From positions 176,524-240,523 of the forward strand of contig NZ_JAPWGL010000006.1 in assembly GCF_027213645.1 (NCBI RefSeq): DNA of 64,000 nt, written 5' to 3'. Source of the stretch: Pedobacter rhodius. GTDB lineage: Bacteria; Bacteroidota; Bacteroidia; Sphingobacteriales; Sphingobacteriaceae. Position 1 is the stretch's first letter. Each line of letters opens with the position of its first letter. Shown here one piece after another: positions 52,035 through 61,163 of the stretch. The position numbers and the translations under genes were made by a program. Under the pieces are notes generated by a model. It was not told the origin of the DNA. It was given only the letters and a program-made list of their open reading frames with translations, and did no database searches.

Positions 52035-53363
52035 ATGTTACCCGTAATCAGATTTCAGGATTTTATTGAACAGCAACAGCTGTTTGCTATGGGTAACAAA
52101 ATTCTATTAGCCGTAAGCGGAGGAAAAGATTCGGTTTTAATGCTGCATCTTTTTAAAGCTTTGGGAGTTGATATTGGTGTAGCACATTGTAATTTTAATC
52201 TACGGGCAGATGAAGCGCAACGGGATGAACTCTTTGTTAAAATGCTTGCCTTTTCCCTGAATCTGCCATTTTATGTAACGCATTTTGATACAAAAAAATA
52301 TGCTGCTGAAAATAAAATATCTACCCAAATGGCCGCCCGAGATTTGCGCTACAATTGGTTCGAACAAATAAGAGCTGACAAAGGTTATGATTTTATTGCT
52401 CTAGCGCACCATCAGAACGACGCGGTAGAAACCGTGCTGATTAATTTAGTCAGAGGAACCGGAATTAGCGGTTTACATGGTATTTTGCCCAAGCGTGATA
52501 AGTTGATAAGGCCGCTGCTTTTCTTAAATCGAGAAGAAATAAACCAGCTGGTTGAAGAAAACAAATTTGACTTTGTTGAAGATAGTTCTAATCTCAGTTC
52601 GAATTACATCAGAAATAAATTGCGGCTGCATGTCATTCCGCATCTTCAAAATATTAATCCCAATCTGGAAAATACGTTTAATCAAAATATTAAACGATTT
52701 GCAGAAATTGAAACGTTTTTGAATTTGCAGGTAAAACAAATTGCCAAAGAGCTTATTGTTAAAAAGGCAGATGCAGTTTACATTTCTTTAGAAAAAATAA
52801 AATTATTAACCCCGCAAAAGCTATTGCTTTTCGAACTGCTTAAAAAGTATGATTTTATGGAAAGCGTGGTCGAAGAAATTATCAATTCGCTCGATAAGCA
52901 AAGTGGGATTAAATTTATTAGCACAAGTCATCAGGCAACAATAGACCGCGAAAATTTAATTATCAGTAAGCTGAATTTTGAAATACATCAGCATAAAATT
53001 ATTCATTCAAACCATTCCGGTTTCGAATTTAATGATTATAAATTTCAGCTTATTTTTTCTGAAGATTTGAAGTTTGAAACAGATAAGAATAAGATTTTTA
53101 TTGATGCAGGTGTTTTACAATTCCCGTTAATTGTAAGAAGCTGGCAAAACGGAGATAAGTTTATACCATTAGGAATGGAAGGGTTTAAAAAGCTGAGCGA
53201 TTTTTTTATCGATGAGAAAGTGCCTTTGCATTTAAAAACAAATATTCCGATTTTGGTTAATGGAAACGGAGAAATCATTTGGATTGCAGGGATGCGGCAG
53301 GATAACCGTTACAAATTAACCAAGTCAACAAAAAAAGTTGCTATATTCGAACTCAAAAATTAA
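52035..53363 (+). CDS. tilS: tRNA(Ile)-lysidine synthase TilS
   Basis: A 442-residue protein from ATG 52035; an upstream ATG at 51966 would overlap the OstA-like start and add 23 unlikely residues. The PP-loop ATPase motif LLAVSGGKDSVLMLHLF (SGGKDS 28-33) and the family blocks HCNFNLRADEAQRDE, ARDLRYNWFEQI, LAHHQNDAVET and LVRGTGISGLHGILP are followed by a C-terminal TilS domain (RSWQNGDKFIPLGM...KKLSDFFIDEKVP). It converts the wobble cytidine of the AUA-reading tRNA-Ile to lysidine. Confidence 0.96.
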   Translation: MLPVIRFQDFIEQQQLFAMGNKILLAVSGGKDSVLMLHLFKALGVDIGVAHCNFNLRADEAQRDELFVKMLAFSLNLPFYVTHFDTKKYAAENKISTQMAARDLRYNWFEQIRADKGYDFIALAHHQNDAVETVLINLVRGTGISGLHGILPKRDKLIRPLLFLNREEINQLVEENKFDFVEDSSNLSSNYIRNKLRLHVIPHLQNINPNLENTFNQNIKRFAEIETFLNLQVKQIAKELIVKKADAVYISLEKIKLLTPQKLLLFELLKKYDFMESVVEEIINSLDKQSGIKFISTSHQATIDRENLIISKLNFEIHQHKIIHSNHSGFEFNDYKFQLIFSEDLKFETDKNKIFIDAGVLQFPLIVRSWQNGDKFIPLGMEGFKKLSDFFIDEKVPLHLKTNIPILVNGNGEIIWIAGMRQDNRYKLTKSTKKVAIFELKN

Positions 53364-53367
53364 ATAA

Positions 53368-53856
53368 GTGGAAAGCAGGTACGCATATATCGAAAAACAG
53401 TACATAGGCAGAGATTATGTCCGCATTTTCATCAGGCTCATACTGGCTGCATTCTGTTTTGCGGCTTATGTATACGAACGCGACCGGGATAATACGCAGG
53501 ATTTATTCCTGGTGGTTGGCTTCGGCATCATTGGGGTTTCCATGTTGCTGCTTTTTTTAATTCAATATAAAATTGTGGTCGATAATGGCAGTTTAATTCT
53601 CGACGGGCTGTGGACAACCAAACGGGTTAAAATCGATTTAAATAGCATTGTTGATGTTAAAAAAGCAACCTATAGCAGGTATTTTTTTAATAATCCTGTC
53701 TATAATTTACATACAAAAGGTACCATCCGTTTTTATTCTTCCGGGAAAGATGCTGTTGTTTTGACCGATCGTGATGGGCTTGAATATTTCATTGGTACCC
53801 AACGGCCAAATGAGTTATTTCTTGTGATAAAAGAGGAGATGAAAAAGTCTAAGTAA
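53368..53856 (+). CDS. Membrane protein with PH-like domain
   Basis: 162 residues from a GTG start, 4 bases after tilS. Two adjacent membrane helices (about 17-38 and 45-67) are followed by a beta-rich soluble part (about 70-160; YKIVVDNGSLILDGLWTTKR, GTIRFYSSGKDAVVLTDRDG, FIGTQRPNELFLVIKEEM). This resembles bacterial PH-domain (bPH) proteins. The function is unknown. Confidence 0.7.
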   Translation: MESRYAYIEKQYIGRDYVRIFIRLILAAFCFAAYVYERDRDNTQDLFLVVGFGIIGVSMLLLFLIQYKIVVDNGSLILDGLWTTKRVKIDLNSIVDVKKATYSRYFFNNPVYNLHTKGTIRFYSSGKDAVVLTDRDGLEYFIGTQRPNELFLVIKEEMKKSK

Positions 53857-53979
53857 TTCACGCAGGCAGGGACTTTTCCTCGAAAATTAGCATACATGCC
53901 TTATTATTCCTCGCCGATAGCCTTGAAAATCTTCTGTGAAGCATATCATCGGATTGGTTTAATCGGTTTGAGTTGTTAC

Positions 53980-54042
53980 AGATTTGCAGATTAATAATTA
54001 TTTAACAATATCAAAATTAGAAGTTAGATAATCTGTAAATCT
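53980..54042. repeat. CAGATT-type hairpin element
   Basis: AGATTTGCAGATTA (53980-53993) and TAATCTGTAAATCT (54029-54042) are complementary at 13 of 14 positions. Each arm carries two CAGATT-like cores 7-8 bases apart, the same plan as in the 14-15 kb array. Confidence 0.65.
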
Positions 54043-54115
54043 TACGGCTAATATTTCAAAGAATGGGCATGTTTTTATTGCAATTGCCTTACATATAAAT
54101 TAGATATAATTGGGT

Positions 54116-54123
54116 TACATTTG
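54116..54123 (+). promoter_or_regulatory. -7 element TACATTTG for bshA
   Basis: A perfect TAnnTTTG 22 bases before the bshA ATG at 54146, leaving a very short leader. No well-spaced TTG was found upstream. It lies inside the longer alternative frame from 54110, so that start is unlikely. Confidence 0.5.
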
Positions 54124-54145
54124 CTGTGACAACAATGCATTTATA

Positions 54146-55288
54146 ATGAAGATAGGAATTGTTTGCTACCCCACTTTTGGTGGTAGTGGAGTAGTTGCAA
54201 CCGAACTCGGTAAAGCACTTGCTAACGAAGGGCATCAGGTTCACTTTATAACCTATAGCCAGCCGGCAAGGCTCGATTTTTTTTCAGCCAACTTATTTTA
54301 CCATGAAGTTTCGGTAAGAAATTATCCCTTATTTGATTATGCACCCTACGAATCTGCTTTAGCAAGCAAACTTGTAGATGTTGTGCGTTTCGAACAACTT
54401 GATGTTTTGCATGTTCATTATGCAATTCCGCATGCTTCAGCTGCATTCATGGCGAAGCAAATTTTGGCAAGTTATGGCATTCATATTCCTGTTGTAACAA
54501 CACTTCACGGTACCGATATTACCCTTGTAGGTAAAGACCCAACCTATAAACCTGTAGTTACCTTTTCTATAAACCAGAGTGACGGGGTTACAACAGTATC
54601 TCAGGATTTAAAAGACGATACCTACAGGCACTTTGAAATTACTAAAGACATCAAGGTAATTCCGAATTTTATCGATTTCAATCGTTTTAGTTTACAGGCA
54701 AAAGATCACTTTAAAAAAGCCATCGCACCGAATAACGAACGTATTTTAATCCATACCAGTAACTTTAGAAAAGTAAAACGCACAGCTGATGTAATTCGTG
54801 TTTTCGAAAAAGTTCAGGCCGTAATTCCTTCAAAATTACTAATGGTTGGCGATGGCCCGGAACGTGTGTACGATGAACAACTTTGCCGTGCATTAAATAT
54901 TTGCGAACATGTTCGTTTCCTGGGTAAGCAGGATGCAGTTGAAGAAATTCTTTCTGTTTCCGATTTGTTTTTAATGCCTTCTGAATCTGAAAGCTTTGGC
55001 TTAGCCGCATTAGAAGCCATGGCTTGTAAAGTTCCGGTAATCACATCAAATGCAGGCGGCTTGCCTGAGTTGAATATAGATGATTTTTGTGGTTATATGT
55101 GCGAAGTTGGTGATGTTAATGATATGGCAAATAAAGCCATCACCATTTTAACTAATGATGAAACGCTGAAATATTTTAAAGAAAATGCTTATACAAGAGC
55201 ACAGGATTTCGACTTGAAGAAAATACTCCCGTTTTACATTGATTATTACCGGGAAGTAATCGAAAATTCTTTACAGGCTAACTATTAG
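54146..55288 (+). CDS. bshA: N-acetyl-alpha-D-glucosaminyl L-malate synthase BshA
   Basis: A 380-residue GT4 glycosyltransferase, the first enzyme of bacillithiol synthesis (UDP-GlcNAc plus L-malate). Start 54146 gives the standard MKIGIVCYPTFGGSGVVATE. Other BshA signatures are HVHYAIPHASAAFMAKQI, VVTTLHGTDITLVGKDP, NQSDGVTTVSQDLK, NFIDFNRF, NFRKVKR and the GT4 end LMPSESESFGLAALEAMACK. Downstream bacillithiol genes are not in the window. Confidence 0.95.
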   Translation: MKIGIVCYPTFGGSGVVATELGKALANEGHQVHFITYSQPARLDFFSANLFYHEVSVRNYPLFDYAPYESALASKLVDVVRFEQLDVLHVHYAIPHASAAFMAKQILASYGIHIPVVTTLHGTDITLVGKDPTYKPVVTFSINQSDGVTTVSQDLKDDTYRHFEITKDIKVIPNFIDFNRFSLQAKDHFKKAIAPNNERILIHTSNFRKVKRTADVIRVFEKVQAVIPSKLLMVGDGPERVYDEQLCRALNICEHVRFLGKQDAVEEILSVSDLFLMPSESESFGLAALEAMACKVPVITSNAGGLPELNIDDFCGYMCEVGDVNDMANKAITILTNDETLKYFKENAYTRAQDFDLKKILPFYIDYYREVIENSLQANY

Positions 55289-55531
55289 CGTTTGTATTTT
55301 TATGCCTTAATGATGTATATTTAAAGCTTTACGCATAGTATTAAACAAAAAAAATGTTTATTTCTGCAAAGATAAACGCAATCAAACGTTTGCTTTGAAG
55401 CAGCATTTATTCTGCAGGAAATCCTGAAGTTCAGGTATTTTTCCAACGTTTCGCCGGAAAATCATTTTTTTTGAAAAAAATATACTGCTGCACCAGCATT
55501 GCTGAATCAAACTTTTTGTATAAATATCATA

Positions 55532-57412
55532 ATGAAAACCAAAATTTTTACTTTTCTTTTATTTCTTGCTTTTTCGGCAAATTCTAATGCCCAAACCCAA
55601 ACAATTCCATTAAAACATACTTTTTCTGTTGCCGATGGGAATTTCCTTTTAGACGGAAAGCCGGTCCAAATTCATAGTGGAGAAATGCATTATGCCCGGA
55701 TTCCGAAACCATACTGGCGACATCGATTAAAAATGATGAAAGCAATGGGTTTAAATGCAGTTGCAACCTACGTTTTCTGGAACTACCACGAAACCGCGCC
55801 AGGTGTTTGGGATTTCAAATCAGGTAATAAAGATATTGCAGAATATATAAAAACGGCACAGGAAGAAGGTCTTTTTGTAATCCTCCGCCCGGGACCATAT
55901 GTTTGTGCCGAGTGGGAATTCGGTGGTTACCCATGGTTTTTGCAAAAAGTACCAGGTATGGTAATTCGCGGAAATAACCAGCAATACCTTACTGCTACTA
56001 AAGCTTATTTTACTGCGCTATATGGTCAGGTTAAAAATCTTCTGGTTAGCAACGGCGGTCCGATTGTAATGGTTCAGGGCGAGAATGAATTCGGTTCTTA
56101 TGTTTCTCAAAGAAAAGACATCACGCCCGAAGCACATAAAAAATATAGTGCAGCGGTATTTCAGCAACTGAAAGATGTGGGTTTTAACGTGCCATTCTTT
56201 ACATCTGATGGAAGCTGGCTTTTTGAAGGTGGTGCTTTACCCGGTGCTTTGCCAACCGCAAACGGAGAGGATGATGTTGCCAAATTGAAAGAAGTTGTAA
56301 ATAAATATAATGGTGGTAAAGGCCCTTATATGGTTGCAGAGTTTTATCCGGGCTGGTTGGATCATTGGGCAGAACCATTTCCAAAGGTTTCTACGGAGAG
56401 TGTTGTTAAGCAAACTCAAAAATACCTCGACGGAGGTGTATCCTTCAATTATTACATGGTTCATGGCGGTACAAACTTCGGTTTTACATCGGGTGCAAAT
56501 TATGATAACAAACATGATATTCAACCCGATTTAACCAGTTACGATTATGATGCGCCGATTAGCGAAGCAGGTTGGGCAACTGAAAAATACATCGCGTTGC
56601 GTAATTTGCTTAAAACACCAGAAACACCGGCAATTCCGGCCAAAAATCCTGTTATTGCGATTTCCGATATTGCATTAACTAAAGCTGTTGATTTAGAAGA
56701 CATCAAAAATAAAATTAAACCGGTTAATGATGATAAACCTTTAACCTTCGAAGAATTGAATCAGGGGCATGGTTATGTTTGGTACAGCAAGAAATTTAAA
56801 CAACCCATTAGCGGAAAATTGGAACTAAACGGACTGCGGGATTATGCAATTGTGTATGTTAACGGAACTAAAGTAGCCGAATTAAACAGTTATTATAAAA
56901 AGTACGATTGTGAAATTGATATTCCTTTTAATGCGACACTTGATATTGTTGTAGAAAATATGGGTCGTATAAACTATGGGGCAAAAATTGTAAACAGTAC
57001 GAAAGGTATAATATCACCGGTTATTATTAACGGTGAAACCATTACCGGCAATTGGGATATGTACAAGTTGCCTATGGATGTTGTTCCTGATTTAACAACT
57101 GCAAAAAATACAGCAACCGCTGGGAAACCGGCAATTTATCAGGGAAGTTTTACACTGACTAAAACCGGCGATACCTTTTTAGATATGCGTGATTGGGGTA
57201 AGGGACTTGTTTTTATTAACGGAATAAACATTGGGCGCTATTGGAGCGTCGGACCGCAACAAACCTTATATGTTCCGGGGTGCTGGTTAAAGGCAGGGAA
57301 AAATGATATCGTAATTTTTGAACAGAAAAACGATGCGATGCGCAAATCGGTAAAATCAATTACTACACCAATTTTAGAAGAAGTAAAACCTGAAAACGGT
57401 TTGCCGAAATAA
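55532..57412 (+). CDS. GH35 beta-galactosidase, exported
   Basis: A 626-residue glycoside hydrolase; start 55532 gives the signal peptide MKTKIFTFLLFLAFSANSNA, and a TTG at 55499 only adds residues. GH35 motifs are VFWNYHETAPGVWDF, ILRPGPYVCAEWEFGGYPWF, the acid/base Glu in MVQGENEFGSY, the nucleophile Glu in MVAEFYPGWLDHW, and FNYYMVHGGTNFGFTSGAN. The C-terminus carries a galactose-binding jelly-roll (GKGLVFINGINIGRYWSVGP). It cleaves terminal beta-galactose outside the cytoplasm. Confidence 0.94.
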   Translation: MKTKIFTFLLFLAFSANSNAQTQTIPLKHTFSVADGNFLLDGKPVQIHSGEMHYARIPKPYWRHRLKMMKAMGLNAVATYVFWNYHETAPGVWDFKSGNKDIAEYIKTAQEEGLFVILRPGPYVCAEWEFGGYPWFLQKVPGMVIRGNNQQYLTATKAYFTALYGQVKNLLVSNGGPIVMVQGENEFGSYVSQRKDITPEAHKKYSAAVFQQLKDVGFNVPFFTSDGSWLFEGGALPGALPTANGEDDVAKLKEVVNKYNGGKGPYMVAEFYPGWLDHWAEPFPKVSTESVVKQTQKYLDGGVSFNYYMVHGGTNFGFTSGANYDNKHDIQPDLTSYDYDAPISEAGWATEKYIALRNLLKTPETPAIPAKNPVIAISDIALTKAVDLEDIKNKIKPVNDDKPLTFEELNQGHGYVWYSKKFKQPISGKLELNGLRDYAIVYVNGTKVAELNSYYKKYDCEIDIPFNATLDIVVENMGRINYGAKIVNSTKGIISPVIINGETITGNWDMYKLPMDVVPDLTTAKNTATAGKPAIYQGSFTLTKTGDTFLDMRDWGKGLVFINGINIGRYWSVGPQQTLYVPGCWLKAGKNDIVIFEQKNDAMRKSVKSITTPILEEVKPENGLPK

Positions 57413-57437
57413 TTATTTAAATTTTTAACTACAGGTG

Positions 57438-57475
57438 AACAGATTGTATATGGTACAAAAATCTGTTAATCTGTG
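57438..57475. repeat. AACAGATT / AATCTGTT hairpin element
   Basis: A perfect 8-bp inverted repeat (57438-57445, 57460-57467) followed by a second AATCTGTGG. It has the same CAGATT-heptamer plan as at 53980 and in the 14-15 kb array. Confidence 0.5.
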
Positions 57476-57548
57476 GCTTATAATTTTGGCGACTAATAAT
57501 ATTATCCTCAAAAACAAAACTTTCTCAAAATCAAACCATTATAAATCG

Positions 57549-57556
57549 TACCTTTG
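57549..57556 (+). promoter_or_regulatory. -7 element TACCTTTG
   Basis: A perfect TAnnTTTG, 60 bases before the J-domain/KTSC gene. No TTG at -33 is obvious. Confidence 0.45.
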
Positions 57557-57616
57557 CGGCCTTAACGCCTTTTATAATGATTCAAAAGGTTGTGCTCATA
57601 TTAGAAAATAGGTTAA

Positions 57617-58063
57617 ATGAAAAAAATTGTTGATTACAGAAAGCTTTTAAATGTTGATAAAAATGCTGAATTAAAAGATCTTAAGTCTGTATACCGTACA
57701 TTGATGAAAGATTGCCATCCTGATAAATTTCAGCAGGAGGAAGAGAAATCAGAAGCAGAAGCAAGAAGTAAAGATATTATCGAAGCGTATCACTTTTTGG
57801 TAAGTATTGCACCCGAAACACGTGAACAAAATATCGAAACGTATACGGAAACAATTACAAAGTCAAATATTTTAGATTTCGAATATAAACAACAGGTACT
57901 AAATATTCAGTTTTTTGATGGCAGTGCATACGAATATTTTGATGTGCCTAAAGCCATTTATGTGAAATTGGTTAATGCAGATTCACCGGGACGTTTTGCC
58001 CGCAGACATATATTCAGTGATTTTCCTTATCGCAATGTAGCTAAAGTTGCTGAACCCGCTTAA
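57617..58063 (+). CDS. J-domain/KTSC-domain fusion protein
   Basis: A 148-residue protein. The N-terminal J-domain (about 4-70) has HPD (34-36, in KDCHPDKF), which stimulates Hsp70 ATPase activity. The C-terminal part (about 83-145) is a KTSC domain (FEYKQQVLNIQFFDGSAYEY, FDVPKAIYVKLVNADSPGRF), a small fold of unknown role often linked to RNA or nucleotide metabolism proteins. The fusion suggests a DnaK co-chaperone with a dedicated client or nucleic acid. A strong terminator follows at once. Confidence 0.85.
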   Translation: MKKIVDYRKLLNVDKNAELKDLKSVYRTLMKDCHPDKFQQEEEKSEAEARSKDIIEAYHFLVSIAPETREQNIETYTETITKSNILDFEYKQQVLNIQFFDGSAYEYFDVPKAIYVKLVNADSPGRFARRHIFSDFPYRNVAKVAEPA

Positions 58064-58065
58064 AA

Positions 58066-58095
58066 AAAAAGACTTGCCATACAGCAAGTCTTTTT
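58066..58095. terminator. Bidirectional hairpin terminator
   Basis: A perfect 12-bp stem AAAAAGACTTGC / GCAAGTCTTTTT with a 6-base loop, directly after the J-domain gene and 50 bases past the convergent lactonase gene. Confidence 0.9.
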
Positions 58096-58145
58096 CGTTT
58101 AAATCATTCAGTATTTTATCCAATTGAAATTTTAATACCTTATTA

Positions 58146-59261
58146 TTACTTCGTGAATATTAAATTAACCGGTGCAGCAACTTGTATGCGTTTACCGCTA
58201 TCAGTCAGTTTTCCAGTTATTTTATTGCGTTTAAAAATTACAACATCGTTGGTATATTGGTGTGCTACCAATAAAAATTTACCACTAGGATCAATCGAGA
58301 AATTTCTTGGCCCTTTGCCTAAAGTACTCACGGTTTCAACAAATTTTAATATTCCTGTAGAGAGAATAGAAAATACTGATATGGTATTGGCATCACCTCT
58401 ATTGGTTTCGTAGAGGAATTTGCCGTCGGCAGAAACGTGAATGTCAGCGCCATCAATCCGGCCTTCAAATCCTTTTGGCGTGGTTCCGATTTCCTGAATT
58501 TTCTTTAAGCTTCCGTTAGCATAATAGTAACCGGTAATGCTTCCATTAAACTCATGCGCTAAATAGGCAAATTTACCATTAGGGGCAAAGGTAATGTGCC
58601 TTGGTCCGCTGCCGGGATTAGTACTTAAAATGTTTTTGAGTACCAGGATTTGCTTTTTACTTTTCGGATGGTAACTATAAATATAAACACGATCTTCACC
58701 TAAATCATTACAGATGAGAAATTTTTTATCAGGCGTAAATTTTACCATATGAACATGTGCGCTTTCCTGCCTTCCTTTCGGATCAATGCTTTTCCCGGTG
58801 TGTTTTATAATAAGTGAAGCGCTATTTAATGAACCGTCGGCTTTTCGCTTAAAAGCAGCAAGACTTCCGCCGCTATAATTTGCAACGATAACGTTGTCGT
58901 TATCTACAGTTATATAGCAAGGATCGGCGCCTTCGCTTTCAACTTTATTAATAAACAGGAGCGCACCTGTTGTTGCATTATATTTAAAAGCGCTTACTGT
59001 GCTTGTATTTCCGGTTTCATTAACCACGTAAGCGAATTTTTTATCAGGCGATATGGCGATGTAACTCGGATTCGCTACATCTTTTGTTGTAAACTTCAGC
59101 TTTGCATTCGCTGTAGATGTATTGAAGTTATAAGTATAAATGCCTTCGCTTTTTGCCGGAGTATTGGTATAGGTTCCAATCAGAAGATTATAATTTGTTT
59201 GCTGCGCTAAAGCTGCGCAGGATATCGACATAAGTAAAAAGAAAAGATTGTACTTTTTCAT
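58146..59261 (-). CDS. Lactonase family protein (7-bladed propeller)
   Basis: A 371-residue exported protein (start 59261, signal MKKYNLFFLLMSISCAALAQ). It belongs to the 6-phosphogluconolactonase-like (YbhE/Pgl) propeller family: LLIGTYTNTPAKSEGIYTYN, NPSYIAISPDKKFAYVVNE, AHVHMVKFTPDKKFLICNDLG and GSGPRHITFAPNGKFAYLAHE. The conserved blade repeats with YISPDKKFAY-type turns are evident. The periplasmic location makes a role in lactone or sugar oxidation-product cleavage more likely than the pentose phosphate pathway. Confidence 0.88.
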   Translation of the reverse strand: MKKYNLFFLLMSISCAALAQQTNYNLLIGTYTNTPAKSEGIYTYNFNTSTANAKLKFTTKDVANPSYIAISPDKKFAYVVNETGNTSTVSAFKYNATTGALLFINKVESEGADPCYITVDNDNVIVANYSGGSLAAFKRKADGSLNSASLIIKHTGKSIDPKGRQESAHVHMVKFTPDKKFLICNDLGEDRVYIYSYHPKSKKQILVLKNILSTNPGSGPRHITFAPNGKFAYLAHEFNGSITGYYYANGSLKKIQEIGTTPKGFEGRIDGADIHVSADGKFLYETNRGDANTISVFSILSTGILKFVETVSTLGKGPRNFSIDPSGKFLLVAHQYTNDVVIFKRNKITGKLTDSGKRIQVAAPVNLIFTK

Positions 59262-59417
59262 GGTTATGGTTTTGATTGATAGCAAATATGGGAAAAGAAA
59301 ATGAATGCAAGTAAGTGAAGTGGAATTCCGGTCAATTGGTGGTATTGAATTATGGAGATTATTTGTTGCTTTTATATTGCGGTGACAGAAAATAAAAAAA
59401 GCGAAGTATTTCGTATA

Positions 59418-59473
59418 AATCTGTGTTTCCTTGGCTGATAAATATATTTAAAAAATAATCTGTGAATCTGTGG
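59418..59473. repeat. AATCTGTG repeats
   Basis: AATCTGTG at 59418-59425, then two directly adjoining copies at 59457-59464 and 59465-59472. It lies in the 271-base gap between the lactonase and pseudouridine synthase genes and is related to the elements at 53980 and 57438. Confidence 0.5.
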
Positions 59474-59503
59474 CAAAACCAAATAACTAAGTCACTAAAT
59501 AAA

Positions 59504-59527
59504 AAAGGCAACCTGTCGATTGCCTTT
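59504..59527 (-). terminator. Terminator after pseudouridine synthase
   Basis: An 8-bp perfect stem AAAGGCAA / TTGCCTTT with an 8-base loop, 5 bases past the 59533 stop, with a T-run on the minus strand. Confidence 0.75.
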
Positions 59528-59532
59528 AAATA

Positions 59533-61026
59533 TTATTTTATCAAGTGTTTTATCTGAATTAATTCATGTTCTTCAAGATAACGCCATCTTCCACGAGGCA
59601 AATCTTTTTTAGTTAAATTACCATAAACCACGCGGTCAAGTTTTTCAACATTATAGCCTAAATGTTCGAAAATACGACGAACAATACGATTTTTACCGCT
59701 GTGTATCTGAATGCCAACTTCCTTCTTGGTACCGCCTGCAACATATGAAATGTTATCCGGTTTTATTAAACCATCCTCTAACTCCAGTCCGAACTGAATT
59801 TTATTTAAATCACCCTGTGATAAAGATTTATCCAACTCAACATTATAAATTTTAGTGATTCCGTTTTTAGGGTGCGATAATTTATCTGCTAAATCACCAT
59901 CATTTGTCATTAACAATAAGCCTGTTGTGTTGCGGTCCAGTCGGCCCACAGGATATATACGTTCGCGACTCGCTTTATCCACCAGTTGCATCACCGTACG
60001 GCGTTCCTGAGGATCGTCGGTTGTTGTGATGTAATCTTTAGGTTTGTTTAATAAAACGTAAATTTTCTTTTCGCGTTTAAGTAATTCACCATTATAACGA
60101 ACCTGATCTTTTGCAGGATCTACTTTATGACCTAATTCAGTGATCGCTTCTCCATTTACCGTAATAATGCCGGCAGCAATCAGCTCATCCGCTTTACGGC
60201 GAGAGCAAATGCCTGCATTTGAAATATATCTGTTAAGGCGAATTAAACCTTTGTCTTCATTCGTTTTACGCCCTTGTTTAATTACAGTTCTTTCCTCACG
60301 GTTAAATTCTGTATCTCTGGGCTTAAGTTCTTCACGTTTTCTGAAAGGTCTGCTGTCAGCACCTTCTCTTGGCTTTACATCTCTTGAACTTCCGGCACTA
60401 GGTTTAAAGTCGTCGGTTCTGCTTCCTCTTGATTTAAAGTCTTTATAGCCGCCTTCTTTTGGTTTGAAATCTCTTTCGCCAGTTCTCGGTTTAAAATTTT
60501 TCGAATCTCCATCCTTAGATTTGAAATCACGTTCTCCTCTTGGTTTATAATCTCTTGCACCACCGTCTTTTGATTTAAAGTCTCTGTCTCCTGTTCTTGG
60601 CTTGAAATCTCTCGATCCGCCATCTCTTGATTTGAAGTCGCGGTCGCCACTTCTAGGTTTGTAATCCCTTGCACTGCCTTCCCTTGGTTTAAAATCGCGA
60701 TCACTACCTTTCGAAGTAGCGTCTTTTGATTTGAATTCTCTGTCGCCGAATTTAAAACCTTTAGGTTCTTCGTCTTTCGACTTAAAATTACGATCGCCTC
60801 TTGGTTTGAAGTCTTTTTTGTCTCCGAAAGATTTTGATTTGAAATCTTTATTGTCTGCGCTTCTGGGTCTGAAGCCTGTGCTTGAATCGGATGATTTTTT
60901 GAATTTGCTGTCTTTATCTTCTGATCGCTTTCTGTCAGAACCACCGGTACTGCTTCTGCCTTCGGTTTTCCGGCTGCCCGGTTTGGACTTGTCATCCCGA
61001 CTGTTCCTGTTGTTTTTATTTATCAT
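59533..61026 (-). CDS. RluB/RsuA-type pseudouridine synthase with disordered N-terminus
   Basis: A 497-residue protein. The first ~250 residues are low complexity: about 14 imperfect repeats of R-DFK(S/P)(R/K)-x-G, rich in Arg, Lys, Asp and Gly. From about 261 comes an S4 RNA-binding domain (IRLNRYISNAGICSRRKADE). The RsuA-type catalytic domain follows with YVLLNKPKDYITTT and GRLDRNTTGLLLMTNDGD (catalytic Asp364), GKNRIVRRIFEHLGY and DRVVYGNL. It makes pseudouridine in rRNA. The basic tail may help bind ribosomal RNA; long tails of this kind occur in Bacteroidota relatives. Confidence 0.92.
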   Translation of the reverse strand: MINKNNRNSRDDKSKPGSRKTEGRSSTGGSDRKRSEDKDSKFKKSSDSSTGFRPRSADNKDFKSKSFGDKKDFKPRGDRNFKSKDEEPKGFKFGDREFKSKDATSKGSDRDFKPREGSARDYKPRSGDRDFKSRDGGSRDFKPRTGDRDFKSKDGGARDYKPRGERDFKSKDGDSKNFKPRTGERDFKPKEGGYKDFKSRGSRTDDFKPSAGSSRDVKPREGADSRPFRKREELKPRDTEFNREERTVIKQGRKTNEDKGLIRLNRYISNAGICSRRKADELIAAGIITVNGEAITELGHKVDPAKDQVRYNGELLKREKKIYVLLNKPKDYITTTDDPQERRTVMQLVDKASRERIYPVGRLDRNTTGLLLMTNDGDLADKLSHPKNGITKIYNVELDKSLSQGDLNKIQFGLELEDGLIKPDNISYVAGGTKKEVGIQIHSGKNRIVRRIFEHLGYNVEKLDRVVYGNLTKKDLPRGRWRYLEEHELIQIKHLIK

Positions 61027-61163
61027 GATACGCTTTTAGCCGCACCTGAAATGCGGGCTGCAAATTTATGTAAAATAGCTGAAACTATCAATCAGGAGCG
61101 TCGATAAAATTTTGCCGAAAAATAGCCTCTAAAATAGGAAAATTTGTCTGAAAATCAAAATTT

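Noticed and set aside
60375..60995. 206-residue open frame overlapping the pseudouridine synthase N-terminus
   Set aside because: It is a frame-shifted shadow of the DFK repeat; its content is biased and it has no domain.
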